In this document: positions 1 through 7,181 of the stretch, piece by piece
How the letters are laid out: each line of letters opens with the position of its first letter
Position numbering within the stretch: position 1 is the first letter of the stretch
Assembly (NCBI RefSeq): GCF_004362865.1
Contig: NZ_SNYI01000001.1
Location: 310,001-374,000, forward strand
DNA length: 64,000 nt
Reading direction: 5' to 3'
From: Zeaxanthinibacter enoshimensis
GTDB taxonomy: Bacteria > Bacteroidota > Bacteroidia > Flavobacteriales > Flavobacteriaceae
Notes under the pieces: generated by a model
What the model was told of the DNA's origin: nothing
The model's input: only the letters and a program-made list of their open reading frames with translations
The model's database searches: none
Program-made: the position numbers and the translations under genes

Positions 1-1
1 G

Positions 2-1192
2 GGAATGCGTGCGCCTATGGGCATCAAGGTAAAAGGTCCGGATTTAAAGTCCATAGAAAATTTTGGACTGCAACTGGAAGACATCTTGAAACAAGCCGAA
101 GGCGTTAAAGAACAAGCTGTCTTTGCAGACCGTATCGTGGGCAAACCCTACTTGCTCATCGATATTAAGCGAGACCAATTGGCTCGATATGGGGTGTCCA
201 TAATGGACGTGCAGGAAATCCTTCAAGTGGCCGTGGGCGGTATGCCACTAACGCAAACCGTGGAAGGTCGTGAGCGTTATGCCGTTCGGGTTCGCTATCC
301 ACGAGAATTGCGGGCAAATCCAGACGACTTGCATAATATCTATGTTCCTGTTGAAAAAGGAAGTCCCGTACCGCTGGGCGAATTGGTTGAAATTCGATAC
401 GAGCAAGGACCACAGGTCATTAAGAGTGAAGATACTTTTCTAATTGGCTATGTGCTGTTTGATAAACTCGATGGCTTTGCCGAAGTAGATGTGGTGGAAA
501 ATGCCCAAGCCTTAATTCAAGAAAATATTGATAACGGTTCGCTGGTCGTACCACAAGGCGTGAGCTATCGCTTTACGGGAACCTATGAAAATCAGTTACG
601 AGCAGAAAAAACGCTATCGGTTGTCGTACCGCTTTGTTTGCTGGTTATTTTCTTGATTTTGTATTTCCAATTCAGGTCGGTTTCCACATCGCTTATGGTG
701 TTTACCGCAATCGCCGTGGCCTTTGCTGGTGGCTTTATAATGATATGGCTATACGGACAAGATTGGTTTTTCAATTTCGGCTTTTTTGGCGAAAATCTGC
801 GGGATTTGTTCAATATGAAAACCATCAATTTAAGTGTAGCCGTTTGGGTAGGTTTTATCGCCCTATTTGGTATTGCTACGGATGATGGCGTGGTAATGGC
901 CACCTATTTAGACCAATCTTTCAAAAGCAACGAACCAGACAATAAAAAGGGCATTCGTCTCGCCACTTTGGAAGCCGCAGGTAAACGTATTCGTCCGTGT
1001 TTGATGACTACTGTAACTACGGTACTGGCACTACTTCCCGTACTTACATCCACAGGCAAGGGAAGCGATATAATGATACCGATGGCGATACCCATTTTTG
1101 GCGGAATGATAATCGATGTTACGTCCTATTTCCTACTGCCAGTCTTATATAGCTGGAAAAAGGAATACCAACTTAAAAAAGCAAACAGATGA
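2..1192 (+). CDS. CusA/CzcA-family heavy-metal RND efflux pump, C-terminal part (5' end outside window)
   Basis: C-terminal ~397 residues of an inner-membrane proton-driven RND pump that exports Cu(I)/Ag(I)-type metals. The frame is open to the left edge, and residues such as GMRAPMGIKVKGPDL match the interior of CusA, so the first ATG at 5 is not the real start. Visible parts are the periplasmic porter/docking region (about the first 195 residues), then hydrophobic segments (LLVIFLILYFQF, LMVFTAIAVAFAGG, VWVGFIALFGIATDDG, IPMAIPIFGGMIID) corresponding to the last transmembrane helices. The conserved GKRIRPCLMTTVTTVLALLP segment of heavy-metal RND pumps is present. The stop overlaps the next ATG by 4 bases (ATGA), so it is translationally coupled to the TolC-like gene. 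The length fits the last third of a roughly 1,000-1,250-residue pump. Substrate (Cu/Ag) is inferred from the neighbours. Confidence 0.93.
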   Translation, partial: GMRAPMGIKVKGPDLKSIENFGLQLEDILKQAEGVKEQAVFADRIVGKPYLLIDIKRDQLARYGVSIMDVQEILQVAVGGMPLTQTVEGRERYAVRVRYPRELRANPDDLHNIYVPVEKGSPVPLGELVEIRYEQGPQVIKSEDTFLIGYVLFDKLDGFAEVDVVENAQALIQENIDNGSLVVPQGVSYRFTGTYENQLRAEKTLSVVVPLCLLVIFLILYFQFRSVSTSLMVFTAIAVAFAGGFIMIWLYGQDWFFNFGFFGENLRDLFNMKTINLSVAVWVGFIALFGIATDDGVVMATYLDQSFKSNEPDNKKGIRLATLEAAGKRIRPCLMTTVTTVLALLPVLTSTGKGSDIMIPMAIPIFGGMIIDVTSYFLLPVLYSWKKEYQLKKANR

Positions 1193-2406
1193 AGAAATTA
1201 AAATATATACTGGTGTTCTTGTTTGTTTCCGCTTTCGCGAAAGCGCAACAATTACAATCCTACATTAAGGAAGCCGAAGCGAACAATCCAGAAATTCAAG
1301 CCTTTGAACTGCGCTATAATATTGCCGAAGAAAAGGTAAATGAAGCCAACTGGATTCCAAATACCGAAGTGAGTGCCGGCTATTTTGTGAGTGAGCCTGA
1401 AACCAGAGTCGGTGCGCAACGTGCACGAATAGGCGTAAAACAGATGTTGCCGTGGTTTGGTACCATTACCGCTCGTGAAAATTATGCCACCGCAATGGCA
1501 GATGCCGAATATGTGGATATCACGATTGCAAAGCGCAAGCTCGCACTTTCGGTTGCACAATCCTATTATCGTTTATATTCCATACGTGCCAAGCAAGCCG
1601 TACTGGATGAAAACATACAACTACTGGAAACCTACGAACGACTTGCACTCACATCTGTAGAAGTGGGCAAAGCGAGTGCCGTAGATGTGTTGCGACTTCA
1701 GATTAGACAAAATGAATTACACCAACAAAAGAAAGTGCTGGAAGAAGAATTTACAGCAGAACAAACGGCTTTTAACAATCTGCTCAACCGTGATTCGATG
1801 ATGACGGTTATCGTCGTTCCAGAAATGGAAATTCCGCAGGAAGACCCATTTTACAACAATGAAGCGCTATCGCTCAATCCCGAACTGCTCAAATATGACA
1901 AACTCTATGAATCTGTAGCACAATCCGAACTGCTCAACCAACGTGAGAGTTTGCCTATGATTGGTTTTGGTGTAGACTACCTGCCCGTAACGGAACGTAG
2001 CGATGTCAACTTCAGCGATAATGGGAAAGATGTGTTGATGCCTATGGTTTCGGTTTCAATCCCCATTTTCAACAACCGTTACAAATCCATTTCAAAGCAA
2101 AACGAACTGCGACAGCAAGAAATAGAGACCCAACGGGAACAGCGATTGAATGTGCTGGAATCCGCTTTCGCGAAAGCACAATCACAACGTAACCAAGCGC
2201 GCATTGCATACGACACACAAGACCGCAACCTGAAACAAGCGCAGGATGCCGAAGAAATTCTGGTAAAAAATTATGAAACTGGCACTATCGATTTTAATGA
2301 TGTGCTGGACATTCAGGAATTGCAGTTGAAGTTTCAGATGAATCAAATCGAGTCGGTGCAAATGTACTATGTACAATCGGCCATTATTAACTATTTAATC
2401 AACTAA
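1189..2406 (+). CDS. TolC-family outer-membrane efflux channel (CusC-like)
   Basis: Outer-membrane exit duct for the RND pump encoded just upstream. The 405-aa product starts with a clear signal peptide (MKKLKYILVFLFVSAFAKA|QQ). Long alpha-helical, Gln/Glu-rich heptad stretches follow, typical of TolC periplasmic barrels. Repeated OEP halves are suggested by the paired segments around residues 20-200 and 215-400. The start overlaps the pump stop by 4 bp. Two perfect GCTTTCGCGAAAGC palindromes lie inside the gene (1231-1244 and 2164-2177); the first encodes the signal-peptidase site. Length is slightly short of E. coli TolC/CusC (about 460-490 aa) but usual for Bacteroidetes CusC-like channels. 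Confidence 0.9.
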   Translation: MKKLKYILVFLFVSAFAKAQQLQSYIKEAEANNPEIQAFELRYNIAEEKVNEANWIPNTEVSAGYFVSEPETRVGAQRARIGVKQMLPWFGTITARENYATAMADAEYVDITIAKRKLALSVAQSYYRLYSIRAKQAVLDENIQLLETYERLALTSVEVGKASAVDVLRLQIRQNELHQQKKVLEEEFTAEQTAFNNLLNRDSMMTVIVVPEMEIPQEDPFYNNEALSLNPELLKYDKLYESVAQSELLNQRESLPMIGFGVDYLPVTERSDVNFSDNGKDVLMPMVSVSIPIFNNRYKSISKQNELRQQEIETQREQRLNVLESAFAKAQSQRNQARIAYDTQDRNLKQAQDAEEILVKNYETGTIDFNDVLDIQELQLKFQMNQIESVQMYYVQSAIINYLIN

Positions 2407-2408
2407 TT

Positions 2409-2975
2409 ATGGTCAAGGATTTTTACATAAAGAATATGGTATGTGATAGATGCATCAAGGTTTTAAGGGATGGACTGGATAAACAAAATATCGAATTGTT
2501 ACAAATCGAATTGGGTCGTTTGCGTCTCGATATCGAGAGCGATGATGAAATCGAAAAATTGAAAACTTTACTTGAAAGTAATGGATTTTCCCTAATTGGC
2601 AGTACCGAAGAAAAACTCACAGAGCAGGTCAAGGTAGAACTGATAAAGGCATTGCAAGAATTGCCTTTGGAACTCGATAAGAAATTATCCGCTCACTTAG
2701 CAGATGCATTAGGTCACGAGTATTCCAAAATCAGTAAGGTCTTTTCAATTACCGAAGGCATTACCATCGAGAAGTACTTCATCAAATTGAAAATAGAAAA
2801 GGTAAAGGAACTGGTACAGGCCAAGGAACTCAACTTTACAGAAATGGCACAGTTGCTTGATTATAGCCATATCAATCATTTAAGTGGCCAGTTCAAAAGC
2901 GAAACGGGAATGAGCCTAACAGCTTATAAATCCCAACAGAAAAATTTTAGGAATACATTGGACAAAATTATGTAG
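2409..2975 (+). CDS. HMA-like/AraC-type transcriptional regulator
   Basis: Probable metal-responsive transcription factor of 188 aa. Residues ~1-65 resemble a heavy-metal-associated fold (ferredoxin-like) with a Cys pair in NMVCDRCIKVL, like the CxxC of copper chaperones. Residues ~85-188 form an AraC/XylS-type double helix-turn-helix (LNFTEMAQLLDYSHINHLSGQFKSETGMSLTAYK). It starts 2 bp after the TolC-like gene and lies directly before the multicopper oxidase, so a role in copper-dependent control of this cluster is a fair inference. The direct fusion of a metallochaperone-like sensor to an AraC DNA-binding domain is unusual among classical regulators, though it recurs next to flavobacterial copper genes. 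Effector and operator are not known from sequence. Confidence 0.82.
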   Translation: MVKDFYIKNMVCDRCIKVLRDGLDKQNIELLQIELGRLRLDIESDDEIEKLKTLLESNGFSLIGSTEEKLTEQVKVELIKALQELPLELDKKLSAHLADALGHEYSKISKVFSITEGITIEKYFIKLKIEKVKELVQAKELNFTEMAQLLDYSHINHLSGQFKSETGMSLTAYKSQQKNFRNTLDKIM

Positions 2976-3045
2976 ATAACAACCAAAATTATGACACAAG
3001 CTGTTGATTTACAGTGGTAATTTTATCCAAATAAAATTAAGAACT

Positions 3046-5475
3046 ATGAAATATAAAATCACATTACTTCTAACAATGCTTATCACTTTTGGTGCAAAAG
3101 CCCAATTGGTAGCGAATGAAACTGAAGAAAATGTTGACAACTGGCCAGAACGGATTTATGACCTAACCATAGATTATGAAACCGTAAACTTTACGGGGAA
3201 GGATGTGCAGGCAATGACCATAAACGGTGGAATACCTGGTCCCAATCTTGAGTTTAATGAAGGTGAGTTTGCCATTATCAACGTTACCAATAAAATGGAT
3301 GTGGAAACATCTGTCCATTGGCACGGGATGATATTACCTAATTTCCACGATGGCGTACCGTATTTGACCACACCACCTATCCGTCCAGGGGAAACCTTTC
3401 AATACAAGTTTGCATTGAAACAATCTGGAACCTATTGGTATCATTCCCATACTGGGTTACAGGAACAACGTGGGGTGTATGGTTCATTACAGATAAATCC
3501 AAAGGAAACCGATTTAGAATATGACAAAGATTTGGTCTTAGTGCTTTCGGATTGGGTAGATGAAAATCCACAATCTCAACTTAAAAATTTGAAGCGTGGC
3601 AATGAGTGGTATTTAATTAAAAAAGGTCAGGTTCAAAGTCTGGATAAATTAATTGCCCAAGGCGCAGTAGGTGCCAAGTTAAAGATGGCGTGGCAACGTA
3701 TGCCAGATATGGCTATTTCAGATAATTATTTTGACAAGTTTTTTATCAATGGTGGTACTTCACAGGAATATCCAGATTTTCAGCCCGGCGAGCGCGTGAG
3801 GCTTCGATTTGTAAACGCAGCCGCAGCGTCTTATTTCTGGCTCACATTTGGTGGCGAAGACCCAATGCTCGTATCTGCCGATGGACTTGATGTGGTTCCA
3901 GTAGAACATAACAAAACTTTGATTGGCGTTGCCGAAACCTATGATTTTATAGTGACGATTCCAGAAAGTGGAAAACTTCAAGTAAGAGCTACGGCACAGG
4001 ATGGTTCTGGCGAAGCTTCGGCATTTATAGGAACTGGAAATGTACTGGAAGCACCTGTAGTTCCAGAACCTAATCTTATAAAGAATATGAAGCAAATGAT
4101 GTCTATGGGTATGAAGATGGGCGCACCTGCTTCAAAATTTAATCCTTCAAAAAACGATTCCATTCAAGTAATGGAAAAGTACAAAATGGATATGGGCGGA
4201 ATGCAGATGAATAGTATGTCTATGATGGATGATAATATGAAAAAGGGTGAAATGGAAATGGATTCTACCAAGATGGCTCACAATAAAATGGACCATTCAA
4301 AAATGGATATGAAGAATGATAAAATGAAAATGTCCAAGTCAGAAATGAAGATGAACAAAGGCAAGGCCAATATGAAAATGGATGGCGGTATGGATATGGG
4401 CGAAATGAAAATGGGATATATGGTGCCAAAAGATAAAGTGGTAGGCGATAATATGAAAACGGGTGGTAATCCCGAGTTCAATTACAACTACTTAAGGGCT
4501 AAAGAACCTACCGAATTTGAAAACGATAAGCCCGTAAAGGAAATGCTTTTCAACCTTACAGGAAATATGAACCGCTACGTCTGGTCTATCAACGGTGTGC
4601 CCCTTTCAGAAACAGATAAGATAAAAATCGAGCAAGGCGAAGTCGTGCGTATCACACTTAACAATCTCACGATGATGCACCACCCTATGCACTTGCACGG
4701 CCACTTCTTTAGAGTATTGAACGAGAACGGTGAGTATTCACCACTAAAGCATACTGTTAACGTGGCACCAATGCAAAAAGTCGTATTTGAGTTTGCCGCT
4801 GATGAAACTGGTGATTGGTTTTTCCATTGTCACATCCTTTATCATATGATGAGCGGTATGGCAAGGGTTTTCAGTTACGATACACCTCGTGACGAACGAT
4901 TAGAAGGCTACCCACTTACTAACCTTACCAACGAAGCAGACCACATATTCACTTGGGGCGAAATCACGGCTGCAAGTCATATGACCGAGCTTTACGCTAC
5001 TGCAACAAATATCAGAAATCAATTTGCGCTAAGGGGCGAATATGGATGGAACAAAAATCTGGAAGCCGAGTTTACCTACGAGCGCTATCTCAATGATTAC
5101 TTCCGAGTTTTTGGTGGTGTAAATGTAGAGAATGAAGGTGAGGACAGCCTTGAAGAAATAAACACAACCGCCATTGCTGGTGTACGATGGTTAATGCCAT
5201 TGCTCATTAATTCAGATTTCAGAATTGACAGCAAACTGCGTCCACAGATAAGTTTTAGTACGGGCTTTATGATTTTTCCCCACCTTGGAATTTATGGCGA
5301 GTATGAATACCAGATGGACTTTGGCTGGGACGGCAAATTACCCGAAGGTCAGGACTTTGAAGAAGAAACCACGTGGCAAGTTGGACTTGAATACGTATTG
5401 AGCCGTGACTTCTCATTAATGGGAAGCTATGACAACCGCTTTGGCGCTGGTGGTGGACTCTCATTAAGATTTTAG
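3046..5475 (+). CDS. Multicopper oxidase (CopA/PcoA type) fused to a CopB-like outer-membrane beta-barrel
   Basis: Copper-resistance oxidase expected to oxidise Cu(I) in the periplasm. The chosen ATG gives a signal peptide (MKYKITLLLTMLITFGAKA|Q); an in-frame TTG at 3004 would add 14 non-signal residues and was rejected. Copper ligands are present: HWHG (~91-94), YHSH (~132-135), HHPMHLHGH (~545-553) and HCHILYHMM (~594-602). A Met/Lys/Asp-rich insertion (~348-460, many MxM motifs) can bind Cu(I). After the third cupredoxin domain the chain continues ~165 residues (~645-809) in alternating beta-strand pattern ending in GGGLSLRF, a terminal-Phe barrel signature resembling CopB/PcoB. Function of the oxidase part is well supported; the barrel part is inferred from pattern. 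It would tether the enzyme to the outer membrane. Confidence 0.9.
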   Translation: MKYKITLLLTMLITFGAKAQLVANETEENVDNWPERIYDLTIDYETVNFTGKDVQAMTINGGIPGPNLEFNEGEFAIINVTNKMDVETSVHWHGMILPNFHDGVPYLTTPPIRPGETFQYKFALKQSGTYWYHSHTGLQEQRGVYGSLQINPKETDLEYDKDLVLVLSDWVDENPQSQLKNLKRGNEWYLIKKGQVQSLDKLIAQGAVGAKLKMAWQRMPDMAISDNYFDKFFINGGTSQEYPDFQPGERVRLRFVNAAAASYFWLTFGGEDPMLVSADGLDVVPVEHNKTLIGVAETYDFIVTIPESGKLQVRATAQDGSGEASAFIGTGNVLEAPVVPEPNLIKNMKQMMSMGMKMGAPASKFNPSKNDSIQVMEKYKMDMGGMQMNSMSMMDDNMKKGEMEMDSTKMAHNKMDHSKMDMKNDKMKMSKSEMKMNKGKANMKMDGGMDMGEMKMGYMVPKDKVVGDNMKTGGNPEFNYNYLRAKEPTEFENDKPVKEMLFNLTGNMNRYVWSINGVPLSETDKIKIEQGEVVRITLNNLTMMHHPMHLHGHFFRVLNENGEYSPLKHTVNVAPMQKVVFEFAADETGDWFFHCHILYHMMSGMARVFSYDTPRDERLEGYPLTNLTNEADHIFTWGEITAASHMTELYATATNIRNQFALRGEYGWNKNLEAEFTYERYLNDYFRVFGGVNVENEGEDSLEEINTTAIAGVRWLMPLLINSDFRIDSKLRPQISFSTGFMIFPHLGIYGEYEYQMDFGWDGKLPEGQDFEEETTWQVGLEYVLSRDFSLMGSYDNRFGAGGGLSLRF

Positions 5476-5505
5476 AACAATTATTAACTTAAATAAATAA
5501 CAAAA

Positions 5506-6096
5506 ATGAAAACAGTAAAAAGAACAATAGGTACAATGGCACTTGCTGCTATAATGGTGTTAACGGTTTCCTGCAAGGATGGAAACAAAAATGAACCTGC
5601 TGCACCTATGAGCAACGAGATGCACCAAGAATCTATGGATGACAAAGACAATATGGCAATGAATGACAACCAAGATGCAAAAGCAGTCCTACAAGACTAC
5701 TTTAAACTAAAAGATGCACTTGTCGAGACGAATAATGACAAAGCAAAACAATTGGGTGCCACGCTGGCAAGCACTTTAGGCAGTTTTGATGCATCGAGCT
5801 ATTCAGATAACGAGCAACAAGAACTCAAGGATATTTTGGAAGACGCAATTGAACACGCAGAACACATTTCAGAAAGTGATATGGCACACCAACGTGAGCA
5901 CTTTAAGATATTAAGCAAGGATGTTACCGATATGGTTGCCATTACCGGAACTGAGATGAAGATATACGAGCAATTCTGCCCTATGTATAAGAATAATGAG
6001 GGTGGTGCTTGGCTTAGTATGAACGAAGAAATTAGAAACCCCTATTTCGGTGACAAAATGTTGAAATGCGGTAAAGTACAGCGTGAAATCAACTAA
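5506..6096 (+). CDS. DUF3347-domain lipoprotein
   Basis: Copper-island envelope protein of 196 aa. It begins with a lipoprotein signal (LAAIMVLTVSC|KDG). After a Met-rich spacer it has a DUF3347 domain (~60-196): a helical YFKLKDALVETNND start and the hallmark end CPMYKNNEGGAWLSMNEEIRNPYFG with conserved Met and Cys residues that could hold copper. The same domain forms the C-terminus of the CusB-like adaptor at 11517-13253, so the two genes share an ancestor module. Precise function of DUF3347 is unestablished; a periplasmic metal-binding or metal-transfer role is inferred from the conserved thiol/thioether residues and the company it keeps. The next gene starts immediately after its stop codon. 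Confidence 0.85.
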   Translation: MKTVKRTIGTMALAAIMVLTVSCKDGNKNEPAAPMSNEMHQESMDDKDNMAMNDNQDAKAVLQDYFKLKDALVETNNDKAKQLGATLASTLGSFDASSYSDNEQQELKDILEDAIEHAEHISESDMAHQREHFKILSKDVTDMVAITGTEMKIYEQFCPMYKNNEGGAWLSMNEEIRNPYFGDKMLKCGKVQREIN

Positions 6097-6552
6097 TTGA
6101 AGTTTATAAAAATCATAGCGTGGCTTGCCCTTGTGGCATTGATAGTGATTCAGTTCTTTCCAATAACCCTGAACGAGAGCGATACTGTACCGCAAAGTGA
6201 TTTTATGGTCGAAAATCAAGTGCCTGCAACGATAAAAAATCGGTTGCAGGTTTCTTGCTACGATTGCCACAGTAATAATACAGATTATCCGTGGTATAGT
6301 AAGATACAGCCTGCGGCTTGGTATCTGGAAGACCACATACAAGAAGGTAAGGACGAACTTAATTTTAATGAATGGGCAGAATATTCAGACCGGCGAAAGA
6401 ACAGTAAACTTCGGTCTATCATAAGCCAAATTGAAGAAGATAAAATGCCATTGGATTCTTATACACTCATTCACAAGGATGCAATTCTTTCAGATGAAGA
6501 TAAGAGGGTGATAATAGATTATATGACAGCGTTAAAAGACAGTTTGGAATAA
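6097..6552 (+). CDS. Haem-binding domain protein (CxxCH)
   Basis: Envelope protein of 151 aa with one N-terminal membrane anchor or signal (IIAWLALVALIVIQFF) and a c-type haem motif, SCYDCHSNNTDYPWYSKIQP (CYDCH at ~50-54). This is the signature of the Bacteroidetes haem-binding domain family (PF14376-like). The start is a TTG directly abutting the TAA of the DUF3347 gene; no in-frame ATG precedes the anchor. It probably accepts or donates electrons in the periplasm. Next to a Cu(I) oxidase it may link copper oxidation to the respiratory chain, but that is inference. A hairpin-rich spacer follows it. Confidence 0.85.
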   Translation: MKFIKIIAWLALVALIVIQFFPITLNESDTVPQSDFMVENQVPATIKNRLQVSCYDCHSNNTDYPWYSKIQPAAWYLEDHIQEGKDELNFNEWAEYSDRRKNSKLRSIISQIEEDKMPLDSYTLIHKDAILSDEDKRVIIDYMTALKDSLE

Positions 6553-6555
6553 AGT

Positions 6556-6613
6556 CCTGATATGGGAAGGGAAAGTTGATGGTTGGTTAGTTAGTAGCCC
6601 TTCCCTTGTCAGG
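6556..6613 (+). other. Intergenic inverted repeat
   Basis: Arms CCTGA (6556-6560)/TCAGG (6609-6613) and GGGAAGGG (6564-6571)/CCCTTCCC (6598-6605) enclose a 26-nt loop between the haem-binding gene and the NTF2-like gene. There is no U-run on the + strand, so it is not a classical terminator. It may stabilise or segment the operon mRNA. Confidence 0.45.
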
Positions 6614-6686
6614 CACAATAAAAAATATTAGAAAAATGAATAATGACATAAATGAATTTGAATAAAAACCCTTAAAAACAAACAGG

Positions 6687-7163
6687 ATGAATGCACTTAG
6701 AAAAACTACAATATTCGCATTAATTATAATAGCAACAAGCCAAGTGTTCGGACAAGATACAAACACAGAAAAGCAAGCCGTACTTAAAGTAATGAAAACC
6801 TATAAGGATGCGCTGCAAAACCTAACGACTGAAGGTACCTTTGAGTTGTTCACAAACGACTCGGAAGTTTTTGAGTCCGGTGGTGTTGAGGGTTCCTATG
6901 CGCACTATATAGAACACCATTTGGGACCAGAATTAGGACACTTCAAGAAGTTTGAATTTTCAGATTATGAAATTGATGCAGAAGTAGATTTGCCCTATGC
7001 ATTTACTACCGAAACTTACGTCTATACCATAGTTCTCAATCCCGATGATAATGGCAATACCCGAACTATAAAGAAAAAAGGGGTGGCGACTTCTATCCTT
7101 AAGAAGATAGATGATAAATGGCAGATAGTTAAAACACATTCATCATCCAGAAATGTTAAATAA
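6687..7163 (+). CDS. NTF2-like (SnoaL/DUF4440-type) secreted protein
   Basis: Small protein of 158 aa with a signal peptide (IFALIIIATSQVFG|QD) and a cone-shaped NTF2-like fold pattern. An initial helix (EKQAVLKVMKTYKDALQNLT) is followed by beta-strand-rich segments ending in DDKWQIVKTHSSSR, the usual last strands of DUF4440/SnoaL proteins. No catalytic residues can be assigned. It sits 18 bp before the copper ATPase gene and is probably co-transcribed with it. Its role in metal resistance is unknown. Confidence 0.75.
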   Translation: MNALRKTTIFALIIIATSQVFGQDTNTEKQAVLKVMKTYKDALQNLTTEGTFELFTNDSEVFESGGVEGSYAHYIEHHLGPELGHFKKFEFSDYEIDAEVDLPYAFTTETYVYTIVLNPDDNGNTRTIKKKGVATSILKKIDDKWQIVKTHSSSRNVK

Positions 7164-7181
7164 TTTTTAGCCAATCATAAA

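Noticed and set aside
3004-3045. Upstream TTG start of the multicopper oxidase
   Set aside because: It would place 14 polar residues before a perfect signal peptide; ATG at 3046 is much better.
3760-4095. 111-codon antisense frame in the oxidase gene
   Set aside because: Shadow of a strongly supported gene; no start context, no recognisable domain.
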